Shown piece by piece: positions 26,801-38,800 of a stretch of DNA of 64,000 nt; position 1 is the first letter of the stretch, and every line of letters begins with the position of its first letter. Position numbers and translations under genes: made by a program. This DNA comes from Phoenix dactylifera (lineage: Eukaryota; Streptophyta; Magnoliopsida; Arecales; Arecaceae), in contig NW_024067667.1 in assembly GCF_009389715.1 (NCBI RefSeq), positions 2,192,501 through 2,256,500 on the forward strand, in the 5' to 3' direction. The notes beneath the pieces were generated by a model. That model was given only the letters and a program-made list of their open reading frames with translations. It was not told the DNA's origin and ran no database searches.

Positions 26801-29800
26801 TACATATTACATAATTAGAAGTATTTTCTGAAGTAGAAAACATATTTTTTTGAATTTATGATATTTAAACATATTTTAAAATTTAAAAAATAAATAAATA
26901 AATAATATGAAAATTAGTATTATGTATTAGACAAATCAGATGTATTTTTGAGATAAAAAAATTATCTTCATTGTAACGAAATTTTACTGTTTTTAAATAA
27001 TTGATTAACTGATATACTTGATAAACCTACAGGAATGGAACCATCAATGAAAAAGGAGCAAGAGCATAAAATTGGTAGGAATCATATGCAAATGCTCTCG
27101 GATCGGTACCATTTAAAGTGCAACTGGTGCAACATAGAGCTCAAAAAAGGAGGGATAACCAGATTGAAGCAGCACTTAGTTGGTGGTTACTTCCAACATA
27201 TCTATATGCCGAAAATACCCAAAAGAGGTTCGACAGCTGATGAAAAAGCATTTCGCTAATTTTAGAGCAGCGAAGGAGAGAGTGAGTTTTCAAGAAAAAG
27301 GCAAACGTAGACTACCAAGCGGCAAAGCCACCTTCCTATCACTCCAGTGAGTCAGAGGAGGCATCCGCTTCATATGACGAGGAGGCACAGATCTAAACTA
27401 CCATTCAGGCGAGCCTGGATAATTAGTGGCAGCAGGATGAGATGATCAGGCATAGGGCTCGATTTGGGCCTTCATACTACGACTCGGGCTCCAGTTCTAC
27501 AAGCAGCAAAGCAGATCCAGAGTTTAAGAAAACTTCCTTAATGAGGGAGATCGTCAGCAGAAGCGGTGGCCATATTGCATCTATACGGAGGACTTTTGTA
27601 GCAAAAAGAAGTCCTCCAGAGAAATTCTACCGGGAGCCACCATCTATAAGTTAGATCCACATGCCTTCTCCAGCAGGGATTCAAAGCAACAAAGGGTTGG
27701 CACAATGTTGAAGAAGGATAAGAAGAAGGATATGTGGCGAGCTATTGGATCCTAGTTCCACTTCAGCCACATCCCAACGAATGTGGCAGACAATACGTAC
27801 TATAGGTCTATCATTTCCTCCATACAGGTAGCCGGCCCCGATGCAAATCTCCAGAACCGAAAAACATTTACAGTGAACTTTTTGACAATAACGAGGAGAT
27901 AGAGAAATTGATTGCCTCAGACAAGAGCAAGTAGCCCACATATGGACTGACAGTGATGCGTGGTGATTGGACCGGTCCTACCAGGCAGAGCATTATCAAC
28001 TTTTTGACATATTGTGATACGAAGACTTTCTTCCATAAGTTGGTTGATGCTTCCGAACAAGTGCACGACGCTACGTACATCCTCAAATTGATATAGGTGA
28101 TTGATCAAGTAGAAGAAGACAATGTTTTGCATGTCATCATTGATAATGGACCACAATATAAGGCTGCCGGAGAGATCTTGATGGAGCGACGGCCACATGA
28201 TCCGTAATACTTTCATTGACGATGAGGATGATTCTATGATCGGATAGCTTGTAGGCCAACAGCAGAAGCCGGAGTTTGATGAGCGAGGATTGCCTCCATA
28301 ACCGGCCAATTTCGTAGCCAACAAGACTAGAGTCGATGCAGAGCAATGGGCAGATCGCCATATTCCACACATCCTACAAAGATGACTGAGGAGCCAGTCA
28401 TCACATAAATCCTTGTCCGAGATATCCTTTTAAAGATATAATCGAGAGATGCTTAGACGAGGCCACTACGCTACTCGATCGACTCGGTCAGAAAGATGAC
28501 ATCCATCCTCCCAATATAGCCAAGCAGAGAGGAGCATAAAGAGTAAGCATGCAAAGAGGAGCATTAAGGATAAGCAGACAGAGGGAGCAAGAAGGGTAAG
28601 CAAGCAACTACTCAGCAGACAAAAAAAGGAGAACAAAAAGCACTTGCAGCCCCCATGAAGAGTATGGAGGAGCCAGATCACTCAGATTCAAAGATCAGGA
28701 GCAGCAATTCTGGTGGTCATAGATATGCTGGCCAGGGAGGAAGTAGAGGACATAAGACCATCGTTTATGAGACAGCCGCAGGATGGTCTTCGATTCACCG
28801 ATGAGTCCTAGTTTACGCATGTTACACAGGATAGAAACCACAGTATACGATCTGGTAGAGCCCGTGAGGATATGATTGCATATAGAAAATAGGCTCCTCA
28901 AGGTTATTCAGGAGGACACGATGCAGCTGCCAATGACCTCGCACGTAGACTAAGATTCATAGATGTATCAGGTTCTGAGTCGTATATGGATCCTATAACC
29001 CGCAGCCATAAGCAGCCTATGACCCATACAAATACGAATATGAATATGGTGCGTCTAAAGTATCGTCTTCTGGTGGCTACTATCCTACGTAGCCCGAAGC
29101 ATTTTACGGATCAAATTTTGCTGTCGGCTTATTCAGATAGGCCCCTTTACGACCGTATTAGCAGCCAGAGGACACCTCTTAAAGTCAGAGCTTCAGCGAG
29201 ATATCCGAAAGTGCTTATAACCCCGAGCGCATTCTTATGAAATAAATATACAAAACTACAACTGCTTGGTTAGAGGAATGGGCTGATGTGCCTCCTGACT
29301 ATATTGATGATCCGAATATCTACGAGAGGCATCGCCACTCGACGAGATTTTAAATATTGGTATGTATGTTGTACTTTAAACATACGTAATTAATTGTATT
29401 ATTTTATATTTTTTACCTCACTAGTTGATTTTATGATATTTCGTATTTTTTATAACATTCTACATCTCACTAATCATTTTATATTTTGTATCACTTTAAA
29501 ACAACAAGATGCATCATTTAGGTTAAACCGAAATCATAAAAACATCAAAAAATATCAAAAATATCAAATTAGACTTAAAATCATTAAAACGTTGAAAAAA
29601 ATTGATTACTAGATTATTAAACTTGAAAATTTAAAAAAAAATTGGGTGTGATGGTTCATAATCGGCACGCCCAAGCGTACTGCATGTCGGTATGGTACCA
29701 ACCCACCCACCAACCGGTACAGATCCCAGTACCCGGTTCGACGAACCTTGCACAGCATTCTTTTAAAATAATACTTTTGTTTCTAGTAAAATGTTTCTAA

Positions 29801-32800
29801 GGAACAATATAAATTAAAAAAAACAATTCAACTAAACAAGCACACAGAAATCAAGATTAGGCATCTAGCCATAGTCACCAATAAAGATCAAACCTTTGAA
29901 GGAGTGCTGGTGATGGTGCAAACGGGATAGGTCTTTGGAGTTGGTTTTGGTTGGCATTCGTAGCACTCAGTTTTACCCTTGACATGGACAGTGACCTGAT
30001 TCAATCATATTTTAAAATATATAAGAACATAGTTAGAGATGAAATGATACATAACCAGAATCACCATATTAGATTGTCAAACAAAAATATTCAATTAGTT
30101 CATACACAAGTAATTAGTGTATAAAGAATCAGGAACTTAAGCAATATCAAGGACATTAGACCAGCTCATAATTCAAAATAAAAGAATAATAAATACGATC
30201 ATAAACTAGTAAAAGTTTAGAAACTTCAAAGTTACCAAACAGTGTAGTTCTTAGGAACAATCATTTGAGTATAGCATACATTTCCAACAGACTGAGAACA
30301 AGCAGTTCAACAACAGACTAGAGTCATATTATGCGAGGAAAAGACATAATGAGAGCATACTTCTTCACTGGACAATCAAGTATAACACTCAGGCAGGTCT
30401 GATGGAATGTCATTCTGTCAATCTTGGGTAGAATAGAAAACATTCTTTGGTGGAAGGCGGGGGGAAAAAAAGGAGCAGAGATTACTCAGCAACATGGACT
30501 TGAGCGAAGTAGGGATTGGAAAAACAGAAAAATGTAGCAACCTAGTGAAGCTACTACCACAAAAGGAAGAGTTAGAGCTTTGTGTATCTCGAGCTAAAGC
30601 TAATAGATAGAAGTTACTATTAGTAAAGTAATGATAGGGTTTATGCTTTATAATGTACCTACACCAAGGGATGTAAAATTTGCCTCTAAACTGAACTATT
30701 TTGTGCATTACAAGATGACGGAATGAAATAAATCTTGGTTTGATTTCAGGTTTATGTATTGTGAAAGTTTAGTTGCTCTGTATGATCAAACGCCCATTTA
30801 TTTTATAATTACATGTCTCCAGGTTTAAATCGATAAGTATGTGCTTGTGCAAAAATTAATCAAATCAAATCTGACCATTGATTTGAATGAGATTGTAGTC
30901 ACATTTGGGACTTGGCAAAGCCTGGTTTCGAGTCATGACAAAAGGAGTTCAAATAAATTGCTGACATTGACTCTTTCTTTATAGTATTCTTGTAAAAACA
31001 ACGAAAGATGGTGCTTTGGTAGATTTGTTTTGTGCATTGTGATCATCATGAATATGAAGTCTATGCAAAGGTGATATACATTTTGGCTTCTTTTGGTTGC
31101 AGAAGAATTTGCGCATCATTCATCAACAATTGAATACTACATTATTTTGCCTTCATGAAGGTCTCTCTAGCTTCCCTTTTGAGCCAGCAACTAGTAAACA
31201 TTCAAATAAAACATCAAATGGTTGCAATACTGAAAGCAAGCTTCTTCAATGAACAAGGCAAACCCATAATTTACAAGTGGTTAACAGATATTCCAAGTGT
31301 GGTTGCATAATAACTAGGTGAAATACAAGAGTGAATGGCGTAGGGCCCCGAAAGAGTATGTAGAGGTCTATAAATCATGTGCAAGTGTATTGAGTAGACT
31401 GACAACTAACAAAATGTAGGTTGTTTGTTTGTTCAAGTAAACAATACATAAAAATCATCAATTAAAATTTATAGTAGGAATGTACTTCAAAAGTTTAAGA
31501 GCCCTAGGTTTACTTTCATGCATGGAACTTGAAAGCCAAGATTGACAATCATTTGAAAATTTGGAAGCAAGCAATTTGCCATCCATGTTTAAAGGTTTTC
31601 CAATATAGGAAATTGACTTGTATGCTTTATTACAATATTTTTGCTATTTTTAGCGGCAGATAAATATAATAATTGTATAATTCACCAGCTCTAATACTTT
31701 TTGGTCAAATGAAAATCTATTTGTACTTCATATTTGAAAAGTAATTATCAGATTGTCTAAATTTCGCATGTAGGCCTTTGCAATAATACACTTGACAAGC
31801 TGTTGTAAGCTTGACTAGGCAAATCAAGTTGTTTCTTAATATTTGAATAATCTTTGTTCCGCCAATTTTGATTATTAAATACCACTTGTAGCATAAATTA
31901 GTATAAACATTACTTTCATTTTCGCACAATACTATCAACTGTTACAATGTTTACTACTGTTGGCCTTCTGTATTCCACTCTCAGCCACATTCTAGATGAC
32001 CAATGATTTTCAACTACTAGAATGTCAAAAATATAGACAAAACCCCAGCTAAGATCATGCAAAATGAAGAAACAGTATCTTCCCTTACTACTTCAGAAAT
32101 AGACTAATAGAAGCACATTGAGATATAACAAAAAAAAAAAAATATTTTTTTGAAAAAACTAAAAGAAACATATATTCATGAGAAAGTTAAATAGAAAGGA
32201 TTGCCTAAAACAAATTATAGAGGAAAAGTTGGCCAGAAAAAGATAAGTTCGACAATCATCAGGTCATTGTGTAGTTCATTGTGTATAACTATGTTAGTTA
32301 TATCAAACCATCTCAGTTTGCCCTTTTCTGCATATGCTGGATAATATAACTGTACTAATACCAAAAGCATTATAAAGGAGGACTATCCCGAACTTCAACT
32401 GATCCCAACTAGCTGGGACAAAGTTTATGGTTATGGTTATGGAGCCTAATTATATCAAACCATCTCACTTCGCCCTTTTCTGTGTATCCTGGATAATATA
32501 ACTGTACTAATACCAAAATCATTATAAAGAATGACTACCCCAAACTTAACCTGATCCCAATTAGCTGGGACAAAGTTTAATGGTTATGATTATGGATCTT
32601 CCTCAGCTTCAGACAGAAAATAACACAACTTTTTACTACTCTCCCAATACCATAATATTGTTTGATATTATGTTTTCTATAAACATTAATCAAATCACAA
32701 AACAGAAGCAAACCTTTAGGAATATGCGACACTCATCCTTGACAAATCTAGTCTACAAAGCTCCATGCCAATAATAGAATTTTTGTATAAGAAAATGTCT

Positions 32801-35800
32801 ATTGATCCAACAAAAAAATTAAATACCAAATTAACATGAAAAAGGAAAAATCAGTTAACCTGCCCCAGGAAACCTGTGGTTCCACTTTCAACCAAAGGAA
32901 CTTCAGCAGCCAAGCAAAGGCGGTTAACATGTCGTCTAGCATCTAAGTTATCAAGGCCATTCAAAACCACATTAAATTGCTTAAAAAATTCCACATTGAA
33001 TTCAGGATCCTTGACATTTGCATGGTATGGTGTTATACTGATGTGAGGCCTAAACTTTAGGACAGCATCTCGAGCAACCTGATATGAAGAACATTACGTG
33101 GAAGCAGTCAGGGCAACAGCATTAACACACAGGCCCACATGAAGCATCAAGTATGATTTAACACAAGATGACATATCAAAAATTAGTTTCTTACTTTAGC
33201 CTTAGATTGCCCCACATGACTCTGTCGAAATAAAAATTGTCTATTGAGGTTACTGACTTCAATTGTGTCCATATCTATCTGCAATTAACAAATAACGAGT
33301 ATAGAAAGTAATACTGCATGTACAAACATTGCAAAATCTTAAAATATAGCTAAGTATTCTATAACTGTTAAAATAAAGAAGCTTCGCTGCAGTCAAATCA
33401 TTAACACATCATAACAAACACAAAAACAAAGATATAAAAAAACTTAAATATAAATGAGAGAATGTAGAGTTTTTCTTCGAAATATATTTTAGACAATTAT
33501 ATTACCACATTATGGATTACATTTGTTCAAGGTGTATGTTGTTAAAATTCTATTATCAGAAATTCAGCAAAGTGAAGAAAAGAATGAACTGATGCTCCAT
33601 TCTGCAATCTGGACTTCAATAAAGCAAAAGTTAAGAACTTGTACGTACAATTATATTGATGGTTTGAATAGGAATAGATCCTCAGCTTTACTTTAGATAA
33701 AGATATAAACACACACATATATGAATGTATATTATCATGCTACTGATATTGCTGACGGATCAAGGTAAGCTGATGGTAGTATAAAACTCTGGGGGAGGTT
33801 TATGTCATATTATGCACGCTCATGAAATCTTCAACAAGAATGAAATTGCTCCTGCACTCCAAAGTTACCGAACTTGATAATTTTGGACACATCATATGGA
33901 CCGAATAGGATTGTTCAAAACAAAGGCCAATCATCATCATGCTGTCTATATTTCAGAACATGATTTAGTAGCGCCTATTACCAACAAAAATATTTCCTGC
34001 TTAATATTGTTGGACTTATGTAGTCATATCCCTAGCCCTTTAACTAGGATAGTCAATTATGAGAATTACAGGATTGCACTCTTGTTCTCTTGCACAACAC
34101 TGGGCATACATAGTCGACAAATGATGAGCATAATCTAAAATTGTTTGATTCATAAAGCATTAACGAAAAATGAACCCACTAGAGCTGGTTTGACAAAAAA
34201 TTTATGATTTCAACTTCAGATAGAGAAGAAGAATCTAAAAGGGTCTCAAAAGTCAGTGCTCAATGGGTCCAAAGAAATGTGAAAATTATAATATGGTATG
34301 AGAAGGGAAGAAGAAGAGGGCTGTGGTGAGGAGCGGGTGGGGGGAGCAATTGGGTTGTTAAACTTGGTGACTCCACTAAGTAATTTTGCCAAAACCTGTT
34401 CCATGAGTTTAAATTGATGTCCTAAGGATGGTGATAGGCACCTCTATTCATTGAGGTGTACAACATTTTAGAGTACTTTTAAGCCTTCAATATGTTGCAC
34501 CAGTTGTTGCTTATGAATCAAACAAAGTAAGGGAATCCGGCCCAGGTAGGGAACATTTTAAATTTTTGGATAGCGGTGGCTATGTTATAATCCTAACATA
34601 GCACTTAGAACATTGAGAGTTGTTGCAAGACAGAAGTTAGCTATATATAACTTTCAAGTGCATGAGGTCTTCAGAAAAAGGTCGCAGTTCATGTCTTCGA
34701 ACATAGATAAACCTATTTGAAAAAATCTATCATCTAAAAGGGGTCAGTGGTTCCATATCTGAGCCTTGGCCAAAAGATTTGCATGAATTGCAGCTTCAGT
34801 ATTCGATCCATGGCCCATATTTCTTACTAATTTCAGAAAATTCCAGTACCCATTTTTTTTAGGAAATGTGTTAAGCGGTTTAGACTTTACCAGCACTGTA
34901 CCTATCTTCAATTTATTTCAGTTTTGTTATATTTAGGAGAATTTATGGGAGAGAATGCAGGAGATATTCAATGCCCACTTATAGTCTTTCATCTTTCTTT
35001 ATTTTGATCATTCTATAGTAAGTTTGGACACGAATAGTTTCAGTAAAACTAGCAGTTTTGACCTTAGTTTGTTTACCTGATCAATGCAACTCATTTCTGA
35101 GCTACCTAATCAGACCCTTTAGGGTCAGAACTCGTATATGATATCAGTAAACTTGTCAGATTGGTGGTTCAACCAGGTTCAAGTTATACGATTCTGAACC
35201 ATAGGGGCCAAAACCTTAAATATTTTTAGCATATTATATTTTTAATACTACATATGTTATATGAAAAAATTAAACAGAAAGGCTAGAACAAGGAATAGCA
35301 CCGAGTTAAAAGTGATAGAAGCCAATTGTGGCAATATGGGTACTTATAAATGTAAATCTAAATGGGCTCCAATAAAAAGGTGTACTTTAATTATGGAAAG
35401 AGGATTCAACAAAAGACAGGGAAGGCTAAAGATAACATGGATGAGAGTTGTGAAATAAAGATATAGAAGATCTCAAAATAACATCAAAGGTAGAAATAAC
35501 TAAGAGTGCTTGGTGTATGAGGATTCACAAAGCAACCTCAAATAGTCTGGAAAAGGCCCAGTTCCTCCTCTTCCTTGCTCTCCTTTCTCTTTCCCCTTTC
35601 CTCTCTCATCTTCTTTCCTCATCCCTCTCCTTTCTCCTCCTTTCCTCCTTTGTTCTCTAGCACTTCTCGCATTATTTTCTCCTTCCTTATGTCCTCCTTA
35701 GCTCCACCTACTACAATGAACTCACTCCACCACCATGATAAACCCATCCAAGCCCCATGTCACCAATTCACCACCAACAGCCTCACCATGCAAAGGTCTA

Positions 35801-38800
35801 ATTACCGTCACCCAGCCCCATAGCCACATCTATTGTTCTTAACAAAGCTGCTCATCACTATCCTGCTCAGACGTACCACCACCTAGGGTGGCAGGATTTA
35901 CCACTAGAGCCCTATGGTAGTGATGGTTGGTCCCACTACTCCTTCGAGTGCCTTTTGCGCTTAGCGTCGGAAAGAGGTGCTTCTACAGCGAAGGTGCTAA
36001 AACGCCCCTTTGCAACCCAACCACTAATGCGAAGGTCTAATTACCATCACCTCACTACCAGAATACCCATTGCAAAAGTTGTCTACCAACCCAACCTATT
36101 GTCAATCATGGATCCACGTTCCCCCTCTTCACCGCCTTCTTGTATGCCTCTTCTCCTCTCACTTTCTCTTACCCACTACCCTCTTCTTTGGTTCAGATCA
36201 CATGGGATCAACTTGATGGCAAGTTGAGCTACTCTGCACTAGTCTTAATTGTGGGGAGTGACCTAATCCCAACCAAAGCTAACCATCTTTAAGTTTGAGC
36301 ATCCAAATTCAAGATTAGTAACTTAAAAGCAAGGTTTACCTTCTGCTTTTTCTCTTTTCTTGTCTTCCTTGGGTCATTTATTGGGAAGCCCCATCTCCTC
36401 ATTGGTTTGAGATGAGTTCAAGGAATCTGCCATACCATGTTCAAGATTTTTCGTCCATGTACATTGCTTCGCTTGTGGAAGACTCTTCTTCTTAGTAATT
36501 CCTATTGTGGGAAGTAATTTCAAAGCTTGATTGGTATAAAACAATTCATTGCTACTACCCTCACTACTTTTGTGCTTGATGTGATTTAGATATATCTAAT
36601 TAGATTATGATTTGGTCCCTGCGTATAATTAGTTTAATCTTCATCTTTCCAACAGCTGCTACAACTAACTTCCTTTTATGTTGTTTTTTTAATAAATCAA
36701 AGTAAGACACAAAAAAAGGATCCAGACTGATTTAGTACTATTTCTTTCACCAATTCTTAATTCATTAGAGGCCCCAAACACATACTTCCTTTCTTTTTTC
36801 CACCTAAAGTGCAGAACAGGGGCATAAAAGCCAAATAGCATTTCCATAGGGCATTATTAACCTAAAATCAGCAAATCTTAACCACAACAACCCTTAAAAA
36901 TCCCCACCAATCTCCCTTACATGTTACATCCCTAAACTATAGTATGATCTATCTCATATATCTATATAACAACTGCGTCATAAATCCTTGTGATATCCTT
37001 TTCTTTAGGCCTACCATCATTCTTACTGAACCTAGCTACAGATCCTACCTCAGCTGGTTCTTACGTAACAACTCTCTTAATACCTACCAAGATATGACTT
37101 TTCCTATTTCATGTTGGTTAATCATATATGTCATTAATATGATGATTATTGCAATTAATAAGAGTTTAATCTCATTATTAGCATCTTTTTATTAAAAAAA
37201 GGACTTAGAATGCTTTAGAAAATGTTTGGATCTCCTCCTAGGTGCAAACTTAAGCAAGGCATCTATAGCTATCTGCCTCGGCAACTTCTTCAGACAACAT
37301 AGACATTAAGCTAGCATAACCAATTCGGGTAGGTTAAAGAAGCAAGAATTCATGTCCTAGTGCACCCTAGCATGTCCTACTGGTACCATACCACTCCAAC
37401 AAGAAAATGATACAGGAGCCACGCATGGGACACTAGCTAGTACCAATCAAGATAGACTGGGATCAGCGACTAGGTTGAAAAACGTAAATGTTAGTTAGAC
37501 CTCCAGCCATCCATTTGTTGCTACAACCTTAGAAAGCATTTGGAACTCATGACAAATATATGATTATAAAATTGTTATAGATGAACTAAGATAATTTTGC
37601 CAAAATCATTAATAAATTTCTTGTCCCATGCAAACATGGCTATTTCAATTTACAAATAAGCCATCCTTACCCCAGTTTATCTCATAAGCTACACTTTCCA
37701 TTTGATCTAGGCGCACGCCTAATGAACAAATTTATCTATTCTTGCCCCAACAAATGAGCATCTTCAAAACTTTGATTATTCATGCTTCATTGTGAACATG
37801 CTAAACTCATAGGCTCACAAGTGTGTTCTTAACTAAAGCTATAAGTACAACGAATCTCTTCCTTCTAACCCATACCCAAATCTCTACTAGCACATCACCT
37901 ACATTAAAGGATTGTCATACTTTTAAAGGCCATCTTTGGTCCAAAACTTTTCACACGGCGTTCCCACCCTTATCATTTAATTCTTTATGCTCCTAGCCTA
38001 TTAGCACTTTCTCTTTCGCCGTCCTTTACTCCTTTCAAGAAAGATGCATTTTGTATATCCTAGGTTCCCCATACAAATAGCTCCTTCATGTCATATAAAC
38101 CTGCATCACCTCCCAATCAGTCACCTATCCTTTAAGTACACAATCCTAAATAAATTAAAAATCTACGGATGTAAAGTATAATCTATTTGTAAGAAACTAG
38201 TATAACAAGTGATTGGATGTTAACTTCTATTTCTAAAAACAGCATTTTCATGTAAATCCATGTGCCATAAAATCTTAACTTCATAGACTATCCACCACTA
38301 TTCAGAAGTTATGACTCATATAGATACTCTTTTATTGCTATCATTAATATCCCAACATATTCTTTACCATTTTGGTATATTTTGCATTAATATGCTATCT
38401 CATGCCAAAATGCCTCTAGATCTTCTCTTCAGGTCTTCTTTGTGGAAGCATACATTTTTTTACTTCAAAAAGAAGTGCACAACACTTATGATTGGTGAAA
38501 ATGTCCTTGAATCATACGAATTTCCTGAGCCCTCCCCGGGTCTATGTATCCCACCCTATGCAATTGGAACTTTCTTTGCTTTTCACAACATAAGCATAAC
38601 AGCCCCATCCTGCCAATGCAGTAAGCAGAAACCTAGTCCCATTTATGTCAGTAACTAACACAACTCAACAAGAGTAGTAATTACATTTCTGAAAGATGCT
38701 TTTCTTCCTCAAGTTTTATTTTAAAACATGGAACCAAATTCTGCTTGTAAATTTTCTGTCTCAGATCTCATCCATCATTCCTGCAATCATATACTCTGCA

